Source of the DNA: Charina bottae
Lineage: Eukaryota > Chordata > Lepidosauria > Squamata > Charinaidae
Assembly: GCA_023362775.1 (NCBI GenBank)
Contig: JALMGJ010000012.1
Location: 27,063,001 to 27,127,000 of the forward strand
DNA length: 64,000 bases
Reading direction: 5' to 3'
Part shown: piece by piece, positions 10,720 to 20,130 of the stretch
Layout: the number at the start of each line of letters is the position of its first letter
Position numbering within the stretch: position 1 is the first letter of the stretch
Translations under genes and position numbers: made by a program
The notes under the pieces: generated by a model
Told to the model about the DNA's origin: nothing
The model's database searches: none
What the model saw: the letters and a program-made list of their open reading frames with translations, nothing else

Positions 10720-11074
10720 GCCCTGGGTTGCCACACCAGACTTTATTTTTACCATGTTAGCACTCACTTATCTCCTCTTGCCCAGGCCAGGCTAGATTGC
10801 TTAGCAAATATTTGCAAGAGATGGGCATGCTAATCCCATTGCTTGGATGGAAGTGGGAGAGATTTTTGGAACCGGGTGGAGGCTGTTGGCTGAAGCAGAG
10901 ATCAGCCCAGCCCTTTTGAATGAATGCACAGCTGGGGAAAGGAATGGGTCTGAAATCCAAAAACTCCTGTCTCCCCCATTAAACTTTTGGCTCACTCCGT
11001 CAGCCAAGTCCTACTGCTTCGGTTCACACATTGTACTAAACCTGAATGAACCCTTCTCCATGTTGCAACTGATG
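10720..11074. other. Unassigned, no gene recognised
   Basis: No repeat or gene recognised up to the hAT target site ATGTAGGG at 11075. Confidence 0.4.
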
Positions 11075-11157
11075 ATGTAGGGCAGGGGTCGGCAAACTTT
11101 TTATGCCGGGAGCCATTTTGACATGCTTGTGCACATTTTGAAATGCTTGAGAGCCAG

Positions 11158-11229
11158 GGGGCGGGGTTTGCGGGCAGGGGCCAATCACGTGGAAGGGGGC
11201 GGGGTTTGCAGGCAGGAGCCAATCACGTG
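11158..11229 (+). promoter_or_regulatory. Tandem GC-box / CCAAT / E-box module (2 units)
   Basis: Two near-identical units each have GGGGGCGGGGTTTGC (Sp1-type GC box) followed by GCCAATCACGTGG (CCAAT box overlapping a CACGTG E-box). The same arrangement occurs in the hATs at 13174, 39006 and 37787. Promoter activity is inferred from the motifs only. Confidence 0.5.
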
Positions 11230-11703
11230 GCTTATTGGGGCGGTGGAAAGGCGAATCTGGATTTTCGGAGGGTCGGGGGAGAATGGGACCTGCCTGGCCT
11301 CTCAAGGCGGGGAGGCGAAGTGGGCTGTGCGGCTCGTTGCGGAGGGCTGTGCTTCCCGGGGGCCTTGCCAACAGGTCGGGCGAAGAGGTGCAGTCCTGCG
11401 CCCGGGGTCCTGGGTCCAAGCCCCCTTAGTGCAGAGGGACGGGCTTCCCAGGAGACCTCGGGGCAAAGGCGGAGCAGCCCCGCGGATGGGAGCTGGGCCA
11501 ATCGCGTGGAAGGGTCGGGGGGCTCACGGAGCTTGGGACACAACCTTAGCCGGCAGCCCTCTGTGGCCCGCCTTTCCCCACACTGCTGGGATGGGTGGCC
11601 GGTTCTCTGCCAAGACGTGCCGCATCCCAAACGGAGCCCCAATCCCACCAGGGCCTTCCTTCACCCGCCACGCTCTACCGAAGAGTAGCCAGAGCAGCCT
11701 CAC

Positions 11704-11772
11704 CTGCAAAGAGGGGACGTTGCCCTTCTCGTTCAGGTTCACCTTGGGAGCTGCTGCTGCTGCTGGCGACAT
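11704..11772 (-). CDS. Candidate captured first coding exon (23 codons) with splice donor
   Basis: On the minus strand an ATG with G at position -3 opens a frame of 23 codons, beginning MSPAAAAAPK and ending NVPSLQ. It stops exactly at CAG|GTGAGG, a strong splice-donor match. About 1.2 kb of CpG-rich sequence lies upstream inside the same transposon, as expected for a promoter and 5' UTR. I cannot name the parent gene. The alternatives are the first exon of the original hAT transposase gene or a chance arrangement. No second exon or acceptor is visible inside the element. Confidence 0.3.
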
Positions 11773-12798
11773 GTCTGGGAAAGGCGCGTGGGCCGAGCTG
11801 CCCGTCAATCCCCCCACCCCGCCGTTCGGCGTCCTCTCCCCCTGCTAACCCGAGCCCTGCGGCGGCCGGGGGAGCCGAGCAAGGCTCCGTTCCGGCGGGG
11901 CAACTGTAGCGACTGGAGGCGGCCAAGGGGGAGAGCAGGCGGCTCTTCGCCCTCGGCGCGCCGCGGGGCCAGACAAGCCTCCGGCTGCTGCTTCCGGCGC
12001 CCGTGGCCTCTTTGCTGCCGCCGCTGCCTTTTGCCTGCGCCGCTCTCCATTACCCACACGACCCCACCGATCCAACTCAAGTCGGGGCAGGGGGCGGCTC
12101 GGAACGGGACGTCCCCGTTGTGCCTCGGGCGCTCCTAGGTCCCCGTTGGCGGAGCTCGCGAAGCAGCAGGAAACCCAATTCCCCCCGCGTTTGCCTTCCA
12201 GGGGGAGCCTCGAGCATCACCGCCCCCTTCTCTGGCGGGGCCTTCACGGGCAGTCGAAGTGGGTCCTTGCCTTCACTTTCCCAGGGATCCCTTCCCCCGG
12301 CAAGGATTCCGAGGCTGGAAGCGCGCCGGGGAAATTTTGCTAGACTGGGAGCCCGTCGAGGGCGGCGCCTGTTGCGCTTTGGATTCCTCACTCGTTCTCT
12401 GTTCGCGGGGTGGGGCGACTCCCCTCCCCCCGTAAGCCATGTGCCGGGACGCAGCGTTGCCCCGTCCCGCCCCCTTCTGCCTCTCGGGTTTTTTCGGGCA
12501 AGCCACTTTTGGAGCTCAGGGTGATTATCACACCACGAATCCTAATTAGAAGTTTAAAAAAAGCTCCGGGAAGCCCCCGGGTCGATTGCGCCGACGGCGG
12601 CTCGCCTCTTCCCTTCTCCCTCGCCACGTTCGGGCGTTGAGGCCAGGCAAAGCCGGGCGGTCGCTCAGGGGCGAGGCGGGGAGTCCTGCTCCTGCGCCTA
12701 CCGCCACATCCGTCCGTTCCCGGCCTCTCCCCACGTCCGGCGGGTGCCCATGCCGGAATCCCTGCGACCTGGAGCCAGCGACTGCTCGGAGGGCGCCA

Positions 12799-12900
12799 GC
12801 GCGAACCCTGGGGAAGAAACAGAGACGCTGATTAGTGGTGGCGTCCTTCCTTCTGAGCCTCCACCAATCAGCGTCTCTGTTTCTTCCCCAGGGTTCGCGC
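12799..12900. repeat. 40-bp inverted repeat inside hAT cargo
   Basis: Arms 12799-12838 and 12861-12900 are reverse complements with one mismatch, separated by 22 bp. They contain AGAGACGCTGATT and its complement with a CCAAT box (CCACCAATCAGC) in one arm. Confidence 0.85.
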
Positions 12901-13173
12901 CAAGCCTGCTGCTTCCGGAGACCGGCTTTCCGGATGTCGGGTGGCAGACAGAGAGAGCCAGAGCCGAGGGGCCAAAGAGCCAGATCTGGCTCAAGAGCCG
13001 CCATTTCCGACCCTTGATGTAGGGCATCAGACTTTCTGCTTTTGTTTGTATAAAAGCAAGGTTAATGGCCAAAAATTAATCAAGTTAATAAAGTTGCCCT
13101 TTTCACCTTTACACCAACCAGTCCCTCCAATGTGCCATCTTACCTATTTTGAAGGCCTCTCGGTAGCTTAAGG

Positions 13174-13423
13174 CAGCGGTCCCCAACCTTTTTGGCACCA
13201 GGGACTGGTCATGGAAGAAAATTTTTCCATGGACCGGGGGCGGCAGGGTTTGCAGGCGGGAGCCAATTGCGCACACCGGGGGGTGGGGTTTGCAGGCGAG
13301 AGCCAATTGCATGCACCGGGGGCGGGATAATTGCGCGCACCAGGGGGCAGGGTTTGCAGGCGGGAGCCCCGCGGCCCACTTCCTAACACTAGTGGGCCGT
13401 GGCCCACAGGTTGGGGACCCCTG
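13174..13423. mobile_element. Non-autonomous hAT, 250 bp, 8-bp TSD, internal GC-box/CCAAT repeats
   Basis: Left end CAGCGGTCCCCAACCTTTTT, right end AGGTTGGGGACCCCTG, with a perfect duplication GCTTAAGG (13166-13173 and 13424-13431). The interior has tandem units of roughly 40 bp with GGGTTTGCAGGCGGGAGCC followed by AATTGCGC. Same TIR family as 39006-39313. Confidence 0.9.
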
Positions 13424-13549
13424 GCTTAAGGTACCAATTTTGCCCAGTAAACAAAAAATTATAGACTTCCTCAAGTCAGACTTGACACACAGTGACTATC
13501 TGGACAGATTCATATTATTTTTCTGGTGACAGTATGGAAATATTCCATA

Positions 13550-13911
13550 CAGGTAGTCCTTGCTTAACAACAGTTTGGAGATACGACAGGGCTAAAAACG
13601 TTACTTACGACCTGTCCTTGAAGTTACAATGTCGCACCACCCCTGCAATCACGCAATCGTGATTTGGCCGCTTGGCAACTGGCACACATTTACAACTGTT
13701 TGCAGCGTCCCGGGGTCATGTGACCGCAATTTGCAACTTTCCCAGCTGGCTTCCAACCTGAAAAATCAATTGGAAACAATTGATTCGCTTTATGACTGCC
13801 ACAGAATGGTCGTAAAATAGGGTTCGGTCACTTGGTGCCTTGCTTAATGACCACATCACTTAGCGACCAAAATTCCGGTCCCTGTTGTAGTTGTTAAGCG
13901 AGGACTACCTG
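13550..13911. mobile_element. TA-flanked MITE (mariner-like), complete
   Basis: Starts CAGGTAGTCCTTGCTTAACA and ends AGCGAGGACTACCTG, flanked by TA on both sides (13548-13549 and 13912-13913). It is 362 bp with no coding capacity and is the best-preserved copy of its family here. Confidence 0.8.
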
Positions 13912-13914
13912 TAT

Positions 13915-14025
13915 TCTCTTTTCTTCTTCCTCTCCTCCTCCTCCTCCTCTTTCCTCCTCTTCTTTCCTCCTCTACTTGCTCTTCCTTCTCCTCCTCTGAT
14001 TTCCTTCTCTCCTTCCTTCCTTCCC
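13915..14025. repeat. CT-rich low-complexity tract
   Basis: Irregular CTC/CTT runs directly after the MITE. Confidence 0.8.
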
Positions 14026-14896
14026 AATCTAATCTACACCCCTAGGATTTTCTGGAGGTCTCAAGTACTAACAAGGTCCAACCTTGTTTATTTTCTAGTT
14101 CAGCCAAAGTTGGCTAAGCTGCAGCAGACTGTGACCCCTTAAACGCTCTAAACCCAGCCAAAATACTTTTTAAAATTCCAAAGTTTGGAAATATCCATCT
14201 CGTTTTATCACTAGCCAGGTACCTTGCACACCTTCAGAGGTAAAAAAAATGACACAGGTGGCCTCTGGCTGTGAAGAAGTCCTTCAGGTAGCTCAGAAAA
14301 AAAATCAGAAAGCCAGAATAATGATTAAGGCTTCTCTCTGTGTTAATTGGGCAGCTTTCTGTTTTCAGCTTTTCTGGGTGCGTAGTTTTAATTTAAAAGT
14401 AACAACGCCCCTGGACTGCAACAGGTCTCTGCCTCCCTCAATCTCTCTTCCCACACCCACCAGAAGCTGCCACCGGCTCCACATCAAGTTAATTCATTTT
14501 CTCCTGTAGAGCCACCTGGGATGAGCAGCTGGAAAAAATACCTCTGCTGGGGGTGGATTCTCTTCTTTTCCTCTTAGTGTCAGCACTTTTAGGAGAACTT
14601 TTAAATGGAGGGAGGGAAAACAAGGGCTTATCTCTCCAAAATGGAGGGGGGGGTGGTCCCTTAACTGTAAGGAGCGAGGGCTCCAGAAACATGATCCAGA
14701 GAAGATGCCATAGAACAGCAGCGGATAATTAGAAAAACAAAGAGAAGAAATCTATGCTCTGCAATCAAATATGTGTAATCAGGTTAAGGAAAGACAGAAT
14801 AGCTTAATTGGTACAACAGGCTAATCTTGGTTAGTTATTTTGTGGCTTAGCGTGCATGAACCCAGCCTCTTTGGCTGGCTTATGATTCAAAGTATT
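14026..14896. other. Unassigned, no gene recognised
   Basis: No repeat or gene recognised. Confidence 0.4.
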
Positions 14897-14904
14897 GTGT
14901 AAAC

Positions 14905-15038
14905 CAGTCTTTCTCAACCTTGGCAGCTTGAAGATGTGTGGACTTCCACTCCCATAATTCCCCAGCCAGCTTGCTGGCTGGGGAATTCTGGGAGTGGAAG
15001 TCTACACATCTTCAAGCTGCCAAGGTTGAGAAACACTG
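14905..15038. mobile_element. Palindromic hAT MITE with 8-bp TSD
   Basis: 134-bp palindrome from CAGTCTTTCTCAACCTTGG to AAGGTTGAGAAACACTG, with a perfect duplication GTGTAAAC (14897-14904 and 15039-15046). Central AGCCAGCTTGCTGGCT. Confidence 0.9.
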
Positions 15039-15046
15039 GTGTAAAC

Positions 15047-15467
15047 CTAAAACATGGGTTAATTCAGGAATCCAAACAAAGCTTGCTGATGGAACATAGC
15101 TAATGACGTTCACACAGCATGCTTAAACTGGATATAGAATTAGCTCTTTTCTGTGCTCACACAATACATTGAATCACAAACTGTCCAAATGGATGGAGTT
15201 CGTACAACTCAGCCACATTAACCATGTTTAAAACAGAGCAAGCTTAGCTTGTGGTGAAAATGTAGCTGTAGGTTTTTATCTAGCCAGGTTAAGCATGTTA
15301 TGTGAACACAGCTCTAATAATACTGTGTTTTTTCTGAAAACTACAATTGCTACTGTTATGGCTTTGAGATAAGGAAGTTGACATGGAACCTGGGCATGAT
15401 TTGAGATGGGAATTAGGATTCAAGCCTTCAATGTAGGGAGGTCCCTACTATATTATTTTAGTTGGGG
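15047..15467. other. Decayed dispersed repeat (TGTGAACACAGC type), otherwise unassigned
   Basis: Contains AAACATGGGTTAATTCAGG, GTTCACACAGCATGC and ATGTTATGTGAACACAGC. Variants of this motif set recur around 21180-21345, 22540-22740, 24000-24150, 43000-43190 and 61400-61505. I cannot define ends. Confidence 0.3.
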
Positions 15468-15565
15468 GAGCTGGGGATGGTGACGGCCGACAGGAAGCTC
15501 TGTTGTGGGCTGGTCCATGAAGTCACGAAGAGTCGGAAGCGACTGAACAAATAAACAAACAAACA
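15468..15565 (+). mobile_element. RTE-type LINE 3' end fragment (second subfamily)
   Basis: Contains GACGGCCGACAGGAAGCTCT and GAAGTCACGAAGAGTCGGAA and ends in an A-rich AACAAATAAACAAACAAAC tail. Same subfamily as 59950-60333 and distinct from the Bov-B copies. Confidence 0.65.
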
Positions 15566-15574
15566 AAAAACAAG

Positions 15575-16150
15575 TCAGTAAAGTTGGTCAATAGTATTAC
15601 TGCTGATTATTCCCTCATGCAGACAGGAGAAGAAGTAGAGGCCTGATTGAAAGTAGGAACTGCTTTGGGCACCCTTCTGCATAACTTGCCAACCATAGGT
15701 GGCAACATTCAGCAGCTGTGCTGAGAAGGTTTGAATGGATGGTGCCAACCTCAGCTTGCTCCATCCTGGGACAGAGACAGCATGCAAGCATGCTTTCTTC
15801 CTCTGCTTCGAAAGGAGCGTTTTCTGACTTGTGCTGGCACCAGCTTGGCATGAACAAGCAACATTTGTGCTCCTGCTGGTCAGTTGCAAAGCTTCTGGTA
15901 TGACCCACCTCGGGTGCTACTCTCCACAGCTATCTTTGTGATATCTGTGGGGGGAGGGGAGGGACATGGCCAGCTAAGGCTGAATCCTACTGTACCGTGG
16001 GCGGTAGGTCTCAGGCATTATGTGGGCTTCATAGAGATATCTGATTAGTCATGCTCGGAAGTGCCAGTTCTTTTATTCTTACCACATGTGCAACTGGAGT
16101 ATCATTGGACCAGTGAAACTGTTTCCTGCCCACTGGTTCAAAGATAGACC
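15575..16150. other. Unassigned, no gene recognised
   Basis: No repeat or gene recognised. Confidence 0.4.
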
Positions 16151-16154
16151 TGTA

Positions 16155-17122
16155 AAACCAACTAACTTACTTACTTACTTTATTTATTTATTGGTGCCAC
16201 CCAACTCCAGATTGACTCCGGGTGGCTCACAATGTGAACAAGATAGAATAAAAATACAAGAGAAAAGAGAAGAATCATAGAGAACCAGAACCAGATGGTG
16301 GATCCAGCCAACAACACCAGAACACATACAGACATATACAAAGACCCTAGCCCAGGACTTGGGAGAACAGCCAGATCTTTAAGGCCTCCTGGAAAGACAT
16401 CAGGGTGGGAGCCATACAGATCTCGGGGGGAATCTCATTCCAGAGGGCAGGTGCCCTGACAGAGAAGGCACCCTTTCAGGGTCCTGATAGATGACACTGT
16501 TTAATTGAGGGGACCCGGAGCGTGCCAGCTCTGTCAGCTTTTAATGGCAGGGTAGATACCATGGGAGATGGGTGGTCCCTCAAATAACCAGGCCGTATGC
16601 CATGTAGGGCTTTGTGGGTCATAACCAGCATCTCAAATTCCACCAGAAGCATACTGGTAAGCAGTGCAGCTTGTGGAGCAGAGGTGTCACATGAACATAC
16701 TGAGGCATGCCCAACACTGTCCATGCCACTGCATTCTGGACTCGATGAAGTTTCTAAGTGGCCTTCAAGGGCAGCCCCATGTAGAACTCATTGCAGTAGT
16801 TGAGCCACAAGGTGATTAAGGCATGAGTGACTGTCTGAAGGGCCTCCCAATCCAGGAAAGGATACAGCTAGCTAGCTAGTTCACCAGATGGAGCTGTGCA
16901 AAGGCCTTCCTGGCCACAGCTGCCACCCGCTCATTGAACAGGAGCTGTGAGTCCAGGAAGACCTCCAGAGTGCTCACCACTCTTGAATGGGGAAATTGAT
17001 AAGAGTTCTGCCCGTTTTCCCTTGTAGCCCTAGCATCAGAAGAAGAGTAAAACTGGAGTGTTCCCCATCCCCTGCCCCACCATTGGTCCACTGGTGGATA
17101 TACCAGGTAGGAAGATGTCAAT
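16155..17122 (-). mobile_element. L2-like LINE 3' region with degraded ORF2 C-terminus
   Basis: The minus-strand translation includes TLEVFLDSQLLFNERVAAVA and ARKAFAQLHLV near the distal end, then VMTHKALHGIRPGYLRD and TLRVPSIKQCHLSGP. These are L2-type post-RT blocks in successive, shifted frames. The plus-strand start is a (TTAC)n(TTTA)n tail. Confidence 0.75.
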
Positions 17123-17767
17123 CCATCTCATACAAAGGTCTATCAATGGAAGCCACGTGTTCTCGAAAAACTGCTCATTGAAAAGAAAGAGAAAGGAAAG
17201 CACAAACATACTTCATATTTGCAGCTGTACAGTATTATTACCATGTCTATCCTAAATACTGTATCCCCTACAACACAGCTGCAGATCCCCAGGAGGTGCT
17301 GTTGGCATGTTAGAGAACGCTTGTTCTAATTGCAACCACACAATATTGCCTCTTGTTTGGGCCTTAAATGCCACATTGCTCCATTTTCCCCTTTGGAAGA
17401 AGATTCATCAGGAGGAAGTGAAGTGCTTGAGGCACCAGGAAACTTTGTCTAGAACAGAGTGTTTAACTAGACGGACCAGTTGTTTGACTAATATTTATTT
17501 ATTCTGTGCATTTCCAGGAAAAAAACAACTTGATTCATGAAAAATAAAATGTTGGCTGTTGCACTGCACTTAGTGTGGATAATCTCTGCCTCCTTAACGA
17601 TTCTTGCGTTTTATTTGCATGATCATCTGAAGGTCAACCTCCTTGTTGATCTTTGCAGAGGAGTTTGCAGGACATGGCCTAAGAAAGTAAAGGTGGCATA
17701 AGAAGGAAAAGGGGGGGGGGAAAACAGAGTGAGTTTCTAAAGGAACAGGAGGAGGGGAAGAAGTGAC
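17123..17767. other. Unassigned; G-homopolymer near 17710
   Basis: No gene recognised. A run of about 10 G lies near 17711-17720. Confidence 0.4.
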
Positions 17768-18562
17768 TCAGTGGCTTGCAGGGAGGGTGGAGGGAAGTGA
17801 ATGAAAGAGAGGCGCCCCTCCCTGGGCTTTGGAGGTGGCTCGAGCTGTGGCTAGGTGTGGAGGAGCCAAAGTGCGTGGGAAGGAGAGAAGAGGGGAGGAG
17901 GAGATGACATCAGGGAGCAAGAAGAAAAAGCTCTCCAGGCAGAGGGGTTTTCCCAAGCAGAGGGAATCAGAAGAGAAATCTGATACTGGGTGAGGAGGGT
18001 ACAAGCCCATGTGGGAACACACAGTACACGCACAAGCACGTGAGGGGGAAAGAAGAGCTCCACTGGGTTCGGCCACGACTCCATCTGCCCAAGTCCTGCT
18101 TCCCGCAGTTGCCCAGTGGATGCCTCTGAGAAACTGTCCGTATCCTGATGCTGCTTCCCAACAAGTGGTGCTTAGTGGATCTAAAGCCCAGACAGGAAGA
18201 TTCCACAGAAGGTTTTTAGCAGATGGGTGTTGGTAGGTGCAACAAGTTGATAGCCAGAGGTGAGCAGAGGATGGATGGATGCTGACTAGGGTTGGATCCA
18301 GAGGAATCTGCAAAAGTTTCCCCCAACAGGACAGGTGCTCAGCCATGGTCTCTTTAGTCAGGGCTTGTGGAATACCACAACTAACTGGGTTTGCTTGCTG
18401 GCTAGAAATACTAGGGGTTACAGTTCCAACGTATCTGGAGTGGCAGATTAGTGAAGGTTGCATTAAACCATCACTGTGGTTTACAAATGGCTGTTTCCAA
18501 AATAGATGTAGCCAAGCTCGGATACTAACCATATTACTCTCATACTGTGTGATTCTAGCCAT
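17768..18562 (-). CDS. Unassigned 264-codon open frame, probably non-coding
   Basis: An ATG-started frame of 264 codons that does not overlap a repeat I recognise. The predicted product is rich in Ser, Leu, Pro, Cys and Trp, has no motif I can assign, and looks like translated non-coding sequence. The region has no obvious promoter or RNA-processing signal. It is listed because it is the longest frame not explained by a transposon or tandem repeat. Confidence 0.1.
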   Translation of the reverse strand: MARITQYESNMVSIRAWLHLFWKQPFVNHSDGLMQPSLICHSRYVGTVTPSISSQQANPVSCGIPQALTKETMAEHLSCWGKLLQIPLDPTLVSIHPSSAHLWLSTCCTYQHPSAKNLLWNLPVWALDPLSTTCWEAASGYGQFLRGIHWATAGSRTWADGVVAEPSGALLSPSRACACTVCSHMGLYPPHPVSDFSSDSLCLGKPLCLESFFFLLPDVISSSPLLSFPRTLAPPHLATARATSKAQGGAPLFHSLPSTLPASH

Positions 18563-18606
18563 CAGGTTGAGGTTCCCAGGATTCCCAGCTAAGAATTTTG
18601 GTAATT

Positions 18607-18770
18607 AATCCAAGGAGAGTGCAACACCCCCACCAACACAAGCAGGACAAGCCAGGGTATATAAACAGAGAGCAAGTCCCACTCCCTTTTCGCACTGAGG
18701 ATGTTGCCTAGTCTGGCAATGAAACATCTGCAGGAAAACAACCAGGCTCAGAGAGCACCAAGGACTCCGC
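18607..18770 (+). mobile_element. Penelope-like fragment with 12-bp TSD
   Basis: A 164-bp insertion flanked by ATTTTGGTAATT (18595-18606 and 18771-18782). It contains GGTATATAAACAGAGAGCAA, the hammerhead-like motif, then CAGAGAGCACCAAGGACTCC. The duplication shows that this short unit itself is a mobile retro-copy. Confidence 0.65.
18686..18738 (+). ncRNA. Hammerhead-ribozyme-like motif
   Basis: Stem I arm TTTTCGCA, core CTGAGGA (18695-18701), stem II TTGCC/GGCAA, core GAAA (18721-18724), then CATC and TGCAGGAAAAC, which pairs with the stem I arm (GCA/TGC, TTTT/AAAA). The position between core A and G is variable in the family (A here G), as allowed in the CUGANGA consensus. Confidence 0.5.
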
Positions 18771-18782
18771 ATTTTGGTAATT

Positions 18783-19440
18783 GCAATTCAAGTGCATGTG
18801 GAAGGCACCAAATTGAAGAATGCTTGCTACAAAATAGGGACCCTCTTCCAGAGACTGCTGTCCATTCTTTGGCAAGACAACTTAGCTGCTTTGGCAAGGG
18901 AAGAAGACTTCTGCAAACTATACACAGGAACCAAACGAGTGTTCTTGATTTTATTGTTACAGTTCATAATGAGGGGCTGTCGAAGGGCCTGAACTGTTGT
19001 CCCTTCCATGCTAGAAATTTCACTCATGATACTTGGTTCTCCATGCAGGAAATCTTTAAATAACGCTCACTGGAGCTGTACATTCAGCCGTTTGGGCAGA
19101 GAACTTGGATGGATCATTTGTTTTCCAAAGTTTTTTCAGGGGAAGGAGAAATTTTCCAACAGTTTGTCATGGGCAGGACTCTTCCTTAGCAGCAATGGTA
19201 ACGCTGGACCGAAAAAGGGGATAAATTGTCTCCTAATGTCTTCCCTCGAGATGTAATGAAAAGCTCAGGAAGCTGCAAGCTGTTGGAGAGAAGCCAGGAC
19301 AAGGAAAAACAGGTCATTCATCCATGGCCCTTCCTTGGCCACCTTGTCACGAAATGAATGCAAGGACACCAGGCTCCACCTATGAGGATTTCATCAACAT
19401 TCTTCTTTTCCTTTGCAAAAAAAACAATCAAAGCAACTTC
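18783..19440. other. Unassigned, no gene recognised
   Basis: No repeat or gene recognised. Confidence 0.4.
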
Positions 19441-19712
19441 TCTTTCATTAGGCTGACCAGTGTCCTCTGACAAGCCAGGCTCTGGCTGCTGGAAGCTGAT
19501 GCTGCTAAGGGAAGTCCTTCCCTTCCCTTCCCTTCCCTTCCCTTCCCTTCCCTTCCCTTCCCTTCCCTTCCCTTCCCTTCCCTTCCCTTCCCTTCCCTTC
19601 CCTTCCTTCCTTCCTTCCTTCCTTCCTTCCTTCCTTCCTTCCTTCCTTCCTTCCTTCCTTCCTTCCTTCCTCCCCTCCCCTCCCCTCCCCTCCCCTCCCC
19701 TCCCCTCCCTTT

Positions 19713-19779
<67 letters not shown>

Positions 19780-19822
19780 CCCCCTCTCCCTCTCCCTCTC
19801 CCTCTCCCTCTCCCTTCTCTTC
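19441..19822. repeat. Tandem duplication unit 1: unique leader plus polypyrimidine tract
   Basis: A unique leader of about 75 bp (TCATTAGGCTGACCAGTGTC...) is followed by CCCTT, CCTT, CCCCT, CTTT and CCCTCT runs. The leader reappears 382 bp downstream, so the whole unit was duplicated. The tract is nearly pure pyrimidine on the plus strand. Confidence 0.85.
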
Positions 19823-20130
19823 TCTTTCATTAGGCTGACCAGTGTCCTCTGACAAGCCAGGGTCTGGCTGCTGGAAGCTGATGCTGCTAAGGGAAGCCCT
19901 TCCCTTCCCTTCCCTTCCCTTCCCTTCCCTTCCCTTCCCTTCCCTTCCCTTCCCTTCCCTTCCCTTCCCTTCCCTTCCCTTCCCTCCTTCCTTCCTTCCT
20001 CCCCTCCCCTCCCCTCCCCTCCCCCCTTCCTTCCTCCCCTCCCCTCCCCCCTTCCTTCCTTCCTTCCTTCCCCCCCTCTCCCTCTCCCTCTCCTTCTCCC
20101 TCTCCCCCTCCCCCTCTCCCTCTCTCCCTC
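19823..20130. repeat. Tandem duplication unit 2: leader plus polypyrimidine tract
   Basis: Second copy of the leader with few changes, followed by CCCTT, CCTT, CCCCT and CTCCCT runs of different lengths. Frames running through either tract are artefacts. Confidence 0.85.

Larger units (their letters stand above)
11083..13016. mobile_element. Non-autonomous hAT element, 1934 bp, CpG-rich cargo, 8-bp TSD
   Basis: The left end is CAGGGGTCGGCAAACT and the right end is ...TTTCCGACCCTTG, which are imperfect inverted repeats of the hAT type. The flanking ATGTAGGG at 11075-11082 and 13017-13024 is a perfect 8-bp duplication, so the whole segment inserted as one unit. The interior is much richer in G, C and CpG than its surroundings and looks like a CpG island. 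It holds two GC-box/CCAAT units at 11158-11229, a candidate exon 1 with splice donor (11704-11772, minus) and a 40-bp inverted repeat (12799-12900). I see no transposase. Many open frames follow from the GC content. Confidence 0.85.

Noticed and set aside
11123..11848. 241-codon and other long frames in the GC-rich block
   Set aside because: GC- and CpG-rich DNA has few stop codons, and frames are open in several registers on both strands. Only the short exon ending at a strong donor was kept as a candidate.
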